Shown piece after piece: positions 18,572 through 26,867 of a stretch of DNA of 64,000 bases. The DNA lies in the NCBI RefSeq assembly GCF_002080435.1, contig NZ_CP020539.1:310001-374000 (forward strand), written 5' to 3'. The DNA is from Sphingobium herbicidovorans (GTDB taxonomy: Bacteria > Pseudomonadota > Alphaproteobacteria > Sphingomonadales > Sphingomonadaceae). The notes beneath the pieces were generated by a model, which made no database searches, was not told the DNA's origin, and saw nothing but the letters and a program-made list of their open reading frames with translations. Each line of letters begins with the position of its first letter. Positions within the stretch are counted from its first letter, which is position 1. Position numbers and translations under genes: made by a program.

Positions 18572-18599
18572 TTGACTCGATATGGAACTGATCGATACC
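18572..18599 (+). promoter_or_regulatory. promoter candidate upstream of SDR
   Basis: TTGACT at 18572-18577 and GATACC at 18594-18599, separated by 16 bases, resemble a sigma-70-type promoter. A perfect inverted repeat starts right after the -10, which would place a repressor at the transcription start. Confidence 0.4.
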
Positions 18600-18620
18600 C
18601 ATTTTGCAACAGGCAAAATG
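18600..18620. promoter_or_regulatory. inverted-repeat operator candidate
   Basis: CATTTTGC and GCAAAATG form perfect 8-base arms with a 5-base spacer, ending 15 bases before the SDR start codon. It could be bound by the TetR protein encoded convergently at 19488 (inference). Confidence 0.5.
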
Positions 18621-18635
18621 AGAGGGTGATCGGCC

Positions 18636-19451
18636 ATGGCGCGTTTGGATGGAAAGGTGGCAATCGTAACGGGTGCTGGCCGCCTGGGGAATATTGGGGC
18701 GGCAGTGTGCGACGCCTTTCTGCGAGAGGGTGCTCGCGCCGTTATCGCAACCGATCTGCGGATGGACGCCGGCGCAGAGCTGACCGCCGATATGGACGGC
18801 AAACATGGCGCCGGTCGATACCGGTTGGCGCAGCAGGATGTGACGCTGGAGGCGGACTGGGCGGCATTGGTCGAAACGGTCCTGGCCGAATTCGGCGCTA
18901 TCGACATTCTTGTAAACAATGCGGGAATTTCGATCCATGGCGGCATCGAAACCACATCCCTGGAGGATTTGCGCAAGGTCATGGCGGTCAACCATGACAG
19001 CGGCTTTTTGGGCATGAAATATTGCGCGCCAGCACTGGCGGACACGATCAAGCGCTTTCCCGGCGGCGGATCCGTGATCAACACGGTGTCGATGGCCTCT
19101 TACATGCCCAACGCCAACAATATCGGATACCATGTGTCGAAATCGGCGCAGCGCATGCTGACTTTGTGCGGGGCGGTTGAGTTCGGACCCAAGCGAATTC
19201 GCGTCAATTCAGTGCATCCGGGGCAGACCACCACGCCGCTGCTGAAGGAAGGTTATGAGGAATATGCGCGTCTGGGCTTTTATGAATCGAGCGAGGCGGG
19301 CATCCAGGATCTGGTGAAAATGTGCCCGCTTGGCATCGAAAGCTTCCCGGAAGATACGGCGCATGCGTTCGTCTATTTGGCATCGGACGAGTCCCGTTTC
19401 GTCACGGGCGCGTCCATCTATCATGACGGCGGGCTGGCGCGGCATTTCTGA
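18636..19451 (+). CDS. short-chain dehydrogenase/reductase (SDR)
   Basis: A 271-aa classical SDR. The cofactor motif is TGAGRLGNIG near residue 14, the NNAG motif is intact, and the catalytic Ser-Tyr-Lys set is seen in NTVSMASYMPNANNIGYHVSK. An Asp (ATDLRMD) after beta-2 suggests NAD(H). The C-terminus has the usual GASIYHDGG. It stands alone behind its own promoter and a perfect inverted repeat, and converges with a tetR gene, which is a likely partner. Substrate unknown; alcohol or hydroxysteroid oxidation is common in this class. Confidence 0.88.
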   Translation: MARLDGKVAIVTGAGRLGNIGAAVCDAFLREGARAVIATDLRMDAGAELTADMDGKHGAGRYRLAQQDVTLEADWAALVETVLAEFGAIDILVNNAGISIHGGIETTSLEDLRKVMAVNHDSGFLGMKYCAPALADTIKRFPGGGSVINTVSMASYMPNANNIGYHVSKSAQRMLTLCGAVEFGPKRIRVNSVHPGQTTTPLLKEGYEEYARLGFYESSEAGIQDLVKMCPLGIESFPEDTAHAFVYLASDESRFVTGASIYHDGGLARHF

Positions 19452-19455
19452 CGGT

Positions 19456-19490
19456 TGAGGGAGGCTGGCGGCATGGGCCGCCGCCCCTCA
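19456..19490. terminator. hairpin between convergent genes
   Basis: GGCGGC and GCCGCC pair around ATGG, with an outer TGAGGG/CCCTCA pairing, across the gap and into the stop codon of the tetR gene. There is no T-run, so it may be a factor-assisted or bidirectional stop. Confidence 0.4.
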
Positions 19491-20135
19491 GTCTGCGCCG
19501 GGAGCCAGTCCGCGCGCGATAAGTTTCGCGATGCGCCGGGCCTTTTCGTCGGCTTCCTTGTCGGACAATGGCTGAACCGTGCCAGCGGACACGGCGGCGA
19601 CCATGTCCTGCGACAAAGCCCACAGGAACAGCGATGCAATCTCGTCGCAATCGACCGGGCGGATCAGGCCCCTTGCCTGAAGCCGTTCCAGATAGGCTTT
19701 CAGCGGCGCTTGCTGCCGAACCTTGCGGGCTTCCTCCATCGCGTTTCGAAATTCGGGGAAGCGAAGCCCTTCGCGCATGCTGATTGCAGTGATGGCATGG
19801 GCGGCGGGAGTCCGGGTGCTGCGCATGATCATTCGCGCCCATTCATAGAGACCTTCGGCGGGGTCGTCGCGGTCGAGCAGGCGCAGGTCGGTCGCCATGT
19901 TCCGATCCGCCATCCGATCAAGCACCGCGCGGAGCAATCCGGGCTTGCCGCCATATTTGGCATAGATTGTCTTTTTTGAGACCTTGGCGCGGCCGGCGAT
20001 GATCTGAAGCGTGGCATGTTCATAGCCCAGTTCGATCAGCGCCTGTTCCGCTACTTCCAGCAGCGCCTGAGCACGGATTTCGACCTCTTCCGACTTCGGT
20101 CTTCCCGCCCTGCTTTGCCTGTCCTGCTCATGCAT
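19488..20135 (-). CDS. TetR-family transcriptional regulator
   Basis: A 215-aa protein with a standard helix-turn-helix (ATLQIIAGRAKVSKKTIYAKYGGKPGLLRAVL, about residues 41-72) and a helical ligand domain with a TetR_C AefR-like flavour. It starts at an ATG at 20135 after a basic tail (RAGRPKSEE). It converges on the SDR at 18636; the palindrome at 18600 is a plausible target. A second tetR gene follows upstream on the same strand after 68 bases. Confidence 0.85.
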   Translation of the reverse strand: MHEQDRQSRAGRPKSEEVEIRAQALLEVAEQALIELGYEHATLQIIAGRAKVSKKTIYAKYGGKPGLLRAVLDRMADRNMATDLRLLDRDDPAEGLYEWARMIMRSTRTPAAHAITAISMREGLRFPEFRNAMEEARKVRQQAPLKAYLERLQARGLIRPVDCDEIASLFLWALSQDMVAAVSAGTVQPLSDKEADEKARRIAKLIARGLAPGAD

Positions 20136-20203
20136 CGCTCATGCTTGGCCGGATCAACGGATGAGCGCAAGACTGGACGAAGGGCGCATGGTGCGGGACG
20201 TCG

Positions 20204-20806
20204 CTACAGCCTTGCCCCGGCAGCGCCCAGGCATTCCTTTACGCGAGCGGTCGCCAACCCGAGCGGATCGGTTTCGCCGAGCAGCGCGAAGCTGCCGTTG
20301 AGCGCGAAGGTGCAATGGCCGTGGACCGTCGCGACTAGCGAGCGCGCCAGGCGGGGGGCGGCATCCTTATGATCCGTTGGCAGGACCGCCGCGACTTCCC
20401 GCACGACGATGTCGGTCAGGCGAGCGCGCCGCTCCGCATAATCCTCAGGCATGGGCACGCCCTCCGGCAACCGATGGTCGTAGATCGCCATCCAGATATT
20501 GCGGTTTTCCGACGCGAAGCTGAAATAGCCCTCCACGAGCGCGGCGATCCTGTCCTTTGGATTATGCGCGAGGCGTTGTTCGAGCCATTGGGCCCAAAGG
20601 TCGAAGGTGCGTGTGTTGATCGCGGCGACCAGACGGTCATAACTAATGAATAAATTATAGAGTGTACCGACAGAATAGCCGATGCGCTTGGCGACCTCTC
20701 GGGATGAGAATTTGGCGAAGCCGCCTTCGGCCATGTGGCGGTGACCCTCGGCCAGGATCAGGGCCTCCAGTTCTTCGCGGCTATGGTCCGATCGTCTGCC
20801 CATCAC
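20204..20806 (-). CDS. TetR-family transcriptional regulator
   Basis: A 200-aa regulator with HTH in FAKFSSREVAKRIGYSVGTLYNLFISYDRLVAAI and a C-terminal domain of the WHG type (NRNIWMAIYDHRLPEG). It diverges from the lipid-remodelling fusion gene at 20968; a 44-bp inverted-repeat region with TATAAT on both strands lies between. Control of that gene and of itself is the simplest reading. Confidence 0.87.
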   Translation of the reverse strand: MMGRRSDHSREELEALILAEGHRHMAEGGFAKFSSREVAKRIGYSVGTLYNLFISYDRLVAAINTRTFDLWAQWLEQRLAHNPKDRIAALVEGYFSFASENRNIWMAIYDHRLPEGVPMPEDYAERRARLTDIVVREVAAVLPTDHKDAAPRLARSLVATVHGHCTFALNGSFALLGETDPLGLATARVKECLGAAGARL

Positions 20807-20821
20807 AACGCCATAGGAGAT

Positions 20822-20865
20822 GAATTATACACTGTCTAATTAATTTATTGAACGGTGTATAATTC
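20822..20865. promoter_or_regulatory. divergent promoter/operator with perfect 11-bp inverted repeat
   Basis: GAATTATACAC (20822-20832) and GTGTATAATTC (20855-20865) are perfect inverted arms around a 22-base AT-rich spacer. Each arm contains TATAAT reading outward (20824-20829 on minus, 20858-20863 on plus), so the -10 boxes of divergent promoters are embedded in the likely operator. A dimer-of-dimers TetR could silence both genes. Confidence 0.65.
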
Positions 20866-20967
20866 TGCGCTATCCGCCTTGTCGAAGATGGCTATGCGGT
20901 GGCCGCGTGATCGGGTTAACAACTCATCGAGAATTGCGGCGTAAGGCGCGAAGGACGGGGTAATCAA

Positions 20968-23900
20968 ATGTCGGCACCTGATCTGTCTTTGCTGGGAAAG
21001 CGCCGTTTCGCGCCCCTGTTCGTGGTTCAGTTCCTGGGCGCGTTCAACGATAATCTGTTGAAGTTCGCGCTGCTGTTCCTTGCCAATTTCGGGCTGTATC
21101 GCGCCGAACCGGACAAGGCGGAAATATTGGCGACCATCGCCACGGGCCTGTTCATCCTGCCCTATTTCCTTTTTTCCGCGCTCGCCGGACAGCTGGCCGA
21201 CGCGTGGGACAAGGCGAAGCTGGTACGCGGCGTCAAGGCGGCTGAAATCGTCATCATGGGGTTGGCGGTCACAGGCTTCTGGATGGAATCGGTGCCGCTG
21301 CTGCTGTCCTGCCTGTTCCTGATGGGGCTGCATTCGACCATCTTCGGCCCGATCAAATTTTCGATCCTGCCGCAGCATTTGAAGCCGCAGGAAATCATGG
21401 GCGGCACGGGCCTGATCGAGGCAGGGACGTTCCTTGCGATCCTGAGCGGCCAGCTGGTCGCCGGGGTGATCGCGCCCCTGCAAGCAGGATTGGTGGCCGT
21501 CACCATTGCGATTGTCGGCTTCCTTGCCAGCCTGGCGGTGCCGCCCGCACCTACGGTGGCGCCGGACCTGCGGATAGAGCGCAACATATTCAAAAGCACC
21601 TGGCAGATACTGAAGTCGGCACGGCATGGACGCGGCGTGTGGCTGTCGATCCTTGGCATCAGTTGGTTCTTTGCCGTGGGCGCGGTCCTGCTGGCGGAGT
21701 TCGCCCCGCTGGTGAGCGGTGTGCTGAAGGCGCGGCAGGAGGTGGCGACCCTGTTCCTGCTGATCTTTTCGGTCAGCGTCGCGCTGGGGTCGATGCTGGT
21801 GAACCGGCTGCTCGGCGGGCAAGTGTCTGCGCGGTTCGTGCCGGTGGCGGCATTGGCGCTGGCGGGTTTCATGATCGACTTGTGGCTGTCGACGAGCGGT
21901 TATCTGGCGCTGCATCAAGCCGCAGGGATCGCCGAGTTCGTCCGGTCGGCCGGCAGCTGGCGGATCATGGCCGATCTTTCCGGCATCGCCTTTGCCGGTG
22001 GCATGTTCATCGTGCCGCTCTACGCCATTCTCCAGACGCACAGCCCGCGTGAGGAACGGTCGCGCACCATTGCGGCAAACAATATCGTCAATGCCGCAGT
22101 CACTGTCGTCGTGGTTTCGGCGGTGACGGCGATGCTGGCGCGCGGAGAAAGCGTGCCCGGCATCATCGGCGTCATGGGATTTGCGACGCTGGTCGTGGCG
22201 CTCATCAGTTGCTGGCTGTTGCCTGAAACGGTGATCAAGTCGGTCGTACGCGGACTGCTGCGGCTCTTCTACCGGGTCGAGGTGCATGGCGCTGAAAACA
22301 TGCCCGGCATCGGTCAACCGGCGGTCGTGGTGGTGAACCATGTATCGTTCCTCGACGGGCTGCTGCTCGCCGCCTTCCTGCCGGGCAAGCCGACATTTGC
22401 CGTGCATACGCGCATCGCGAGGGCATGGTGGCTCAAACCCTTTCTGCCGCTGTTCGACGCCTTTCCGGTTGATCCCACCAACCCGCTGTCAGCCAAGGCG
22501 ATGGTCAAGGCGGTGCGCGAAGGGCGGACGCTGGTGATTTTCCCGGAAGGGCGCATCACCGTCACCGGCGCGCTGATGAAGATATTCGACGGCCCCGGCA
22601 TGGTCGCGGACAAGGCGGACGCGCCGATCATCCCGGTGCGGATCGACGGTGCGCAGTTCACGCCTTTCTCGCGCCTGAAGGACAAGGTACGGCTGCGGCG
22701 CTTCCCCCGCATCCAGCTGACCGTGCTGCCGCCCCGGCGTTTCACGATAGAGGGCGAGATGACGGCGCGGGCGCGGCGGGCCATCGCCGGGCGACGGCTC
22801 TATGATGAAATGAGCCAGATGATGTTCGCGACGTCGGACACGGACAGGACATTGTTCGAGGCGCTGCTGGAGGCGCAGCATGTCCATGGCCGCAGCGCGC
22901 TGGTCGTCGAGGATGTGAAGCGCGAACCGTTGAGTTATGGCCGGTTGGTGACGGGCGCTCTGGTGCTCGAACGGGCGCTGCGCTCCGCGACGCGGCAGGG
23001 AGAGGCGATCGGCGTGCTGCTGCCCAATGTCTCGACGGTCGCAGTGGCGTTCTTCGCCTTGCAGGCTGGCGGGCGCGTGCCTGCGATGCTGAACTTCACG
23101 GCGGGGCTTGCCAATCTGAAGGCGGCCTGCACGGCGGCGCAGATCCGCACGATCGTTACCGCGCGCGCTTTTGTCGAGCAAGGCAAATTGGGCGATGTGG
23201 TGGCCGGACTGGAGGCGGAAGGCGTTCGCTTCCTTTGGCTGGAGGATGTGGCCAGCGGCATTGGCTCCGGGGCCAAGCTGCGCGGCCTGATCGCCAGCCG
23301 CGTTGCCGGGCGCGCGCATAAGTGGCTCAAAATCTCGCCCGACGATGCGGCGGTCATTCTTTTCACCAGCGGGTCGGAGGGGCTGCCCAAGGGCGTGGTG
23401 CTGACGCATCGCAATCTGCTGTCCAACTGTCGCCAGCTCGCGGCGCGGATCGATTTCAATTCTTCCGATGTCGTGCTGAATGCGTTGCCGGTGTTCCACA
23501 GCTTCGGGCTGACCGGCGGCACGTTGCTGCCGATTTTCCACGGCGTGCGCACGCTGCTCTATCCCAGCCCGCTGCATTATCGGATCGTGCCTGCGCTGGC
23601 CTATGACGCCAATGCGACGATCCTGTTCGGCACCGATACCTTCCTGTCGGGCTATGCGCGCATGGCGCATGGCTATGATTTTTATTCGCTGCGCTACATT
23701 TTCGCGGGCGCGGAACGGGTTCGGGACGAGACCCGCAAGATCTACGCGGAAAAATTCGGGCTGCGAATATTGGAAGGCTATGGCGCGACGGAGGCAGGGC
23801 CGGTGATCGCGGTCAACACGCCCATGCACTACCGCGCCGGATCGGTCGGGCGATTGCTGCCGGGAATAGAGGCGCGGCTGGACGATGTGCCGGGCATCAG

Positions 23901-24360
23901 CGAGGGCGGGCGGCTTTCGATCCGGGGGCCGAACATCATGGCGGGTTACATGAAGGCGGACGCGCCGGGGCTGTTGCAACCGCCAGAGGGCGGATGGCAC
24001 GATACCGGCGACATCGTGACCATCGACGATCAGGGTTTCGTGACGATCCGCGGCCGCGCCAAGCGTTTTGCCAAGATCGGGGGCGAGATGATCTCGCTGC
24101 CTGCGGTGGAAGGCTATGCTTCGGCGCTGTGGCCGGATGCCGATCATGCCGTGGTGACGCGTCCAGACCCGCGCAAGGGGGAGCAACTGGTGCTGTTCAC
24201 CACCGCGCGCGACGCGAAGGCTGCGGCGTTGCAGGCGTGGGGCAAGGCGAACGGGGTGGCGGAACTCGCCATTCCGCGCGACATTCGCGTGCTGGATGCG
24301 TTGCCGCTACTTGGCACGGGCAAGACCGATTATGCGTCGATGACGCAATTGGCTGGCTAG
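20968..24360 (+). CDS. trifunctional LplT-PlsC-acyl-ACP/CoA ligase fusion (Aas-like)
   Basis: A 1130-aa membrane protein that joins three activities. Residues about 15-420 form a 12-helix MFS transporter like the lysophospholipid flippase LplT (FLGAFNDNLLKFALLFL). Residues about 440-620 form a PlsC acyltransferase with the HX4D motif in NHVSFLDG, then FPEGR and PIIPVRIDG. Residues about 640-1125 form an AMP-binding ligase with FTSGSEGLPKGVV and GYGATEAGPV, ending GKTDYASM. In E. coli LplT and Aas are separate. The role is import and re-acylation of lysophospholipids, or scavenged fatty acids. It diverges from a tetR gene across a strong inverted repeat. Confidence 0.92.
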   Translation: MSAPDLSLLGKRRFAPLFVVQFLGAFNDNLLKFALLFLANFGLYRAEPDKAEILATIATGLFILPYFLFSALAGQLADAWDKAKLVRGVKAAEIVIMGLAVTGFWMESVPLLLSCLFLMGLHSTIFGPIKFSILPQHLKPQEIMGGTGLIEAGTFLAILSGQLVAGVIAPLQAGLVAVTIAIVGFLASLAVPPAPTVAPDLRIERNIFKSTWQILKSARHGRGVWLSILGISWFFAVGAVLLAEFAPLVSGVLKARQEVATLFLLIFSVSVALGSMLVNRLLGGQVSARFVPVAALALAGFMIDLWLSTSGYLALHQAAGIAEFVRSAGSWRIMADLSGIAFAGGMFIVPLYAILQTHSPREERSRTIAANNIVNAAVTVVVVSAVTAMLARGESVPGIIGVMGFATLVVALISCWLLPETVIKSVVRGLLRLFYRVEVHGAENMPGIGQPAVVVVNHVSFLDGLLLAAFLPGKPTFAVHTRIARAWWLKPFLPLFDAFPVDPTNPLSAKAMVKAVREGRTLVIFPEGRITVTGALMKIFDGPGMVADKADAPIIPVRIDGAQFTPFSRLKDKVRLRRFPRIQLTVLPPRRFTIEGEMTARARRAIAGRRLYDEMSQMMFATSDTDRTLFEALLEAQHVHGRSALVVEDVKREPLSYGRLVTGALVLERALRSATRQGEAIGVLLPNVSTVAVAFFALQAGGRVPAMLNFTAGLANLKAACTAAQIRTIVTARAFVEQGKLGDVVAGLEAEGVRFLWLEDVASGIGSGAKLRGLIASRVAGRAHKWLKISPDDAAVILFTSGSEGLPKGVVLTHRNLLSNCRQLAARIDFNSSDVVLNALPVFHSFGLTGGTLLPIFHGVRTLLYPSPLHYRIVPALAYDANATILFGTDTFLSGYARMAHGYDFYSLRYIFAGAERVRDETRKIYAEKFGLRILEGYGATEAGPVIAVNTPMHYRAGSVGRLLPGIEARLDDVPGISEGGRLSIRGPNIMAGYMKADAPGLLQPPEGGWHDTGDIVTIDDQGFVTIRGRAKRFAKIGGEMISLPAVEGYASALWPDADHAVVTRPDPRKGEQLVLFTTARDAKAAALQAWGKANGVAELAIPRDIRVLDALPLLGTGKTDYASMTQLAG

Positions 24361-24380
24361 GGCGTGGGGCGGCCAGCCAA
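24349..24380. terminator. hairpin between convergent genes
   Basis: TTGGCTGGC (24349-24357) and GCCAGCCAA (24372-24380) pair perfectly around a 14-base loop, spanning the stop codon of the fusion gene and facing the end of the lrp-type gene. Confidence 0.45.
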
Positions 24381-24381
24381 G

Positions 24382-24852
24382 TCAGACCGGCAAGGCGGTC
24401 GTATATTTGGTCATCGACAGGGCGAAATGGGATGCCGCGTTGGCGACATCGGCTTGCCCTAGCAGCGTGTGCATCAGGAACAGATTATAGTCGGCGACGT
24501 CCGCTACGACTATGCGGAGCAGATAGTCCCACTCGCCCGACATGGAGAAGCATTCGACGATTTCGGGACGGCTGTTCACGAACTCCTCAAAGGCCTGTCG
24601 CGCGTCGCGGGCATGACTGCGCATGCGGATGTTGCACAGCACGTTCACACCACGGTCGATCTTCTCCGGGTTGACGAGGCGCACGGAGCCGGTGAGGATC
24701 CCGGCGGCCTCCAGCGCCTTGATGCGGCGCCAGCAGGAGGCTGTGGACGCGCCAACCCTGTCCGCCAGTTCCGCATGGCTGAGGGTCGCATCGCTTTGGA
24801 GCGCTGACAGAATTTTGCGGTCGATCTGGTCTATCTGATTGGCGGGTTTCAT
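24382..24852 (-). CDS. Lrp/AsnC-family regulator of aromatic amino-acid catabolism
   Basis: A 156-aa regulator with an N-terminal winged HTH (LSHAELADRVGASTASCWRRIKALEAAGIL) and a C-terminal RAM domain (VECFSMSGEWDYLLRIVVAD). It diverges from the phenylalanine hydroxylase gene with 94 bases between the start codons, the classical arrangement for a local activator responding to Phe or Tyr. The regulatory link is inferred from position. Confidence 0.88.
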   Translation of the reverse strand: MKPANQIDQIDRKILSALQSDATLSHAELADRVGASTASCWRRIKALEAAGILTGSVRLVNPEKIDRGVNVLCNIRMRSHARDARQAFEEFVNSRPEIVECFSMSGEWDYLLRIVVADVADYNLFLMHTLLGQADVANAASHFALSMTKYTTALPV

Positions 24853-24946
24853 ATTCTATCCAATCGCGATTGCCTCATGCCGAATAATCCGGGATTTTGC
24901 CGTAGAATGAAACCCCTTTTCACAGGCGTCATGCGATAAGTTCATC

Positions 24947-25819
24947 ATGTCGCAACATGCTCCAGAACGTCCGGCGGACGCCGCCGAGGACTGGACGATC
25001 CCGCAAGATTGGGGCGCTTACACGGCGCAGGATCATGCGATGTGGGACCGGCTGTTTGCGCGTCAGGCGGCGATGCTGCCGGGGAGGGCGGTGAAGGAGT
25101 TCATGGACGGACTTGGCGTGCTTCACATGACGAAGCCGGGTATTCCCGATTTCGACGAACTGTCGGAGCGGCTGATGAAACTGACCGGCTGGCAGGTGGT
25201 GGCGGTGCCGGGTCTGGTGCCTGACCGTCTGTTCTTCGAACATCTCGCCAATCGCCGTTTCGTCGCGGGGCGCTTTATACGGACTCCCGAGCAGCTGGAC
25301 TATCTTCAGGAACCGGATGTATTCCACGATGTATTCGGCCATGTGCCGCTGCTCGCCCATCCGGTGTTCGCTGATTATATGCAGGCCTATGGCGAGGGAG
25401 GTCTTCGCGCCGACAGTCTTGGCGCAATAGATCGTCTGGCCCGGCTATATTGGTACACGGTCGAATTCGGGCTTATCCGGCAGGGCGAAGAACTTAGACT
25501 CTATGGCGCGGGAATCCTGTCGTCCTACGGGGAGTCGATATTTGCGCGGGACGATCCGTCGCCCAATCGCATCGGCTTTGACCTCAAGCGGCTGATGCGG
25601 ACCCGTTATCGCATCGACGACTATCAGCAGAGCTATTTCGTGATCGACAGTTTCGACGACCTGCTGCGGCAGACGGTCGAGATGGATTTCGCGCCGCTCT
25701 ACGAAGAACTGCAGCAGGAAAGCGACCTGGGGACGGCAGACATCCTGCCTCAGGATATAGTGTTCAACCGGGGCACGCAGGCATATGCCCGGTCTAGAAT
25801 GGGAGCATGCCCCGCATGA
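24947..25819 (+). CDS. phhA: phenylalanine 4-monooxygenase
   Basis: A 290-aa pterin-dependent iron enzyme converting phenylalanine to tyrosine. The iron ligands are in DVFHDVFGHVPLL (two His) and YWYTVEFGL (Glu), and the pterin region PGLVPDRLFFEHLANRRF is intact. Length is typical of monomeric bacterial PAH, which lacks the ACT domain. The end overlaps the HPPD gene by 13 bases, so the two are translationally coupled and form a Phe-to-homogentisate route. Confidence 0.95.
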   Translation: MSQHAPERPADAAEDWTIPQDWGAYTAQDHAMWDRLFARQAAMLPGRAVKEFMDGLGVLHMTKPGIPDFDELSERLMKLTGWQVVAVPGLVPDRLFFEHLANRRFVAGRFIRTPEQLDYLQEPDVFHDVFGHVPLLAHPVFADYMQAYGEGGLRADSLGAIDRLARLYWYTVEFGLIRQGEELRLYGAGILSSYGESIFARDDPSPNRIGFDLKRLMRTRYRIDDYQQSYFVIDSFDDLLRQTVEMDFAPLYEELQQESDLGTADILPQDIVFNRGTQAYARSRMGACPA

Positions 25820-26853
25820 CCGCCAATCCGCTTGGCCTGAACGGCTTTGAATTCGTGGAATTTACGTCGCCCGATCCCGACGGGATGGCCGAACAGTTCG
25901 GGCAACTGGGCTTCGTGCCGACGCATCGCCATCCGGTGAAGAATATCACCCGGTACAAGCAGGGCCGCATCAACCTGATGCTCAACCGCGACGATGCGGG
26001 GCGGGTTGCCGCCTTTCGCGGGGAGCATGGGCCATCCGCCAGCGCCATGGCCTTTCGCGTCGCCGATCCCGTTGCAGCGATGAAATGGGCGGTCGATCAT
26101 GGCGCGAAGCCCACGGAGGAAGACGACACGGTCATCCAGGGTATTGGCGGGTCCTATCTCTATTTCGTTCAGGACGGGGCGGACCTGTATGCCGAATGGG
26201 CGGAGTTTCCGGGCTGGCGCGAGGCGGAGGCCGCGAACAGTGTCGGGCTGGACCTGCTCGACCACCTTACCCACAATGTCCGGCGCGGGCATATGCGGGT
26301 ATGGAGCCAATTCTACCGCACGCTCTTCAATTTCGAGGAGCAGAAATATTTCGATATCAAGGGGCAGGCGACCGGCCTGTTCAGCCAGGCGATGATCGCG
26401 CCCGACCGGGCAATCCGCATCCCGCTCAATGAAAGCCAGGATGACAATAGCCAGATCGAGGAATTCATCCGCCAATATCATGGCGAGGGTATCCAGCATC
26501 TGGCCCTGACCACCGGCGATATATACGGCACGGTCGAAAAGCTGCGCGCGCGGGGCGTGCGGTTACAGGACACAATCGACACCTATTATGAACTGGTCGA
26601 CAAACGCGTGCCGGGCCATGGCGAGGATCTGGAGCGGTTGAGGAAGAACCGCATCCTGATCGACGGCGATGCGGAGGAAGAGGGCATATTGCTCCAGATT
26701 TTCACCGAAAACATGTTCGGCCCGATCTTTTTCGAAATCATCCAGCGCAAGGGCAATGAGGGTTTCGGCAACGGCAACTTCCAGGCGCTGTTCGAAAGCA
26801 TCGAGCTGGATCAGATCAGGCGCGGCGTCATCACCGTGGGCGAGGGAGCCTGA
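25807..26853 (+). CDS. hpd: 4-hydroxyphenylpyruvate dioxygenase
   Basis: A 348-aa two-domain Fe(II) enzyme making homogentisate from 4-hydroxyphenylpyruvate. Iron ligands are in DHLTHNVRRGHM, GIQHLALTTGD and FFEIIQRKGNEGFG (His-His-Glu). The start at 25807 has GGGAG upstream; an ATG at 25816 would give ATGA overlap and is the alternative. It follows phhA. No homogentisate dioxygenase or fumarylacetoacetase lies next to it, so the later steps must be encoded elsewhere. Confidence 0.95.
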   Translation: MPRMTANPLGLNGFEFVEFTSPDPDGMAEQFGQLGFVPTHRHPVKNITRYKQGRINLMLNRDDAGRVAAFRGEHGPSASAMAFRVADPVAAMKWAVDHGAKPTEEDDTVIQGIGGSYLYFVQDGADLYAEWAEFPGWREAEAANSVGLDLLDHLTHNVRRGHMRVWSQFYRTLFNFEEQKYFDIKGQATGLFSQAMIAPDRAIRIPLNESQDDNSQIEEFIRQYHGEGIQHLALTTGDIYGTVEKLRARGVRLQDTIDTYYELVDKRVPGHGEDLERLRKNRILIDGDAEEEGILLQIFTENMFGPIFFEIIQRKGNEGFGNGNFQALFESIELDQIRRGVITVGEGA

Positions 26854-26867
26854 CGAAACGCCGCCGA

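Noticed and set aside
16424..19084. Long minus-strand frame of 886 codons
   Set aside because: Antisense to the siderophore receptor and SDR, both of which have clear domain motifs; no start context.
20845..24186. Two long minus-strand frames
   Set aside because: Both are antisense to the trifunctional lipid enzyme and lack motifs.
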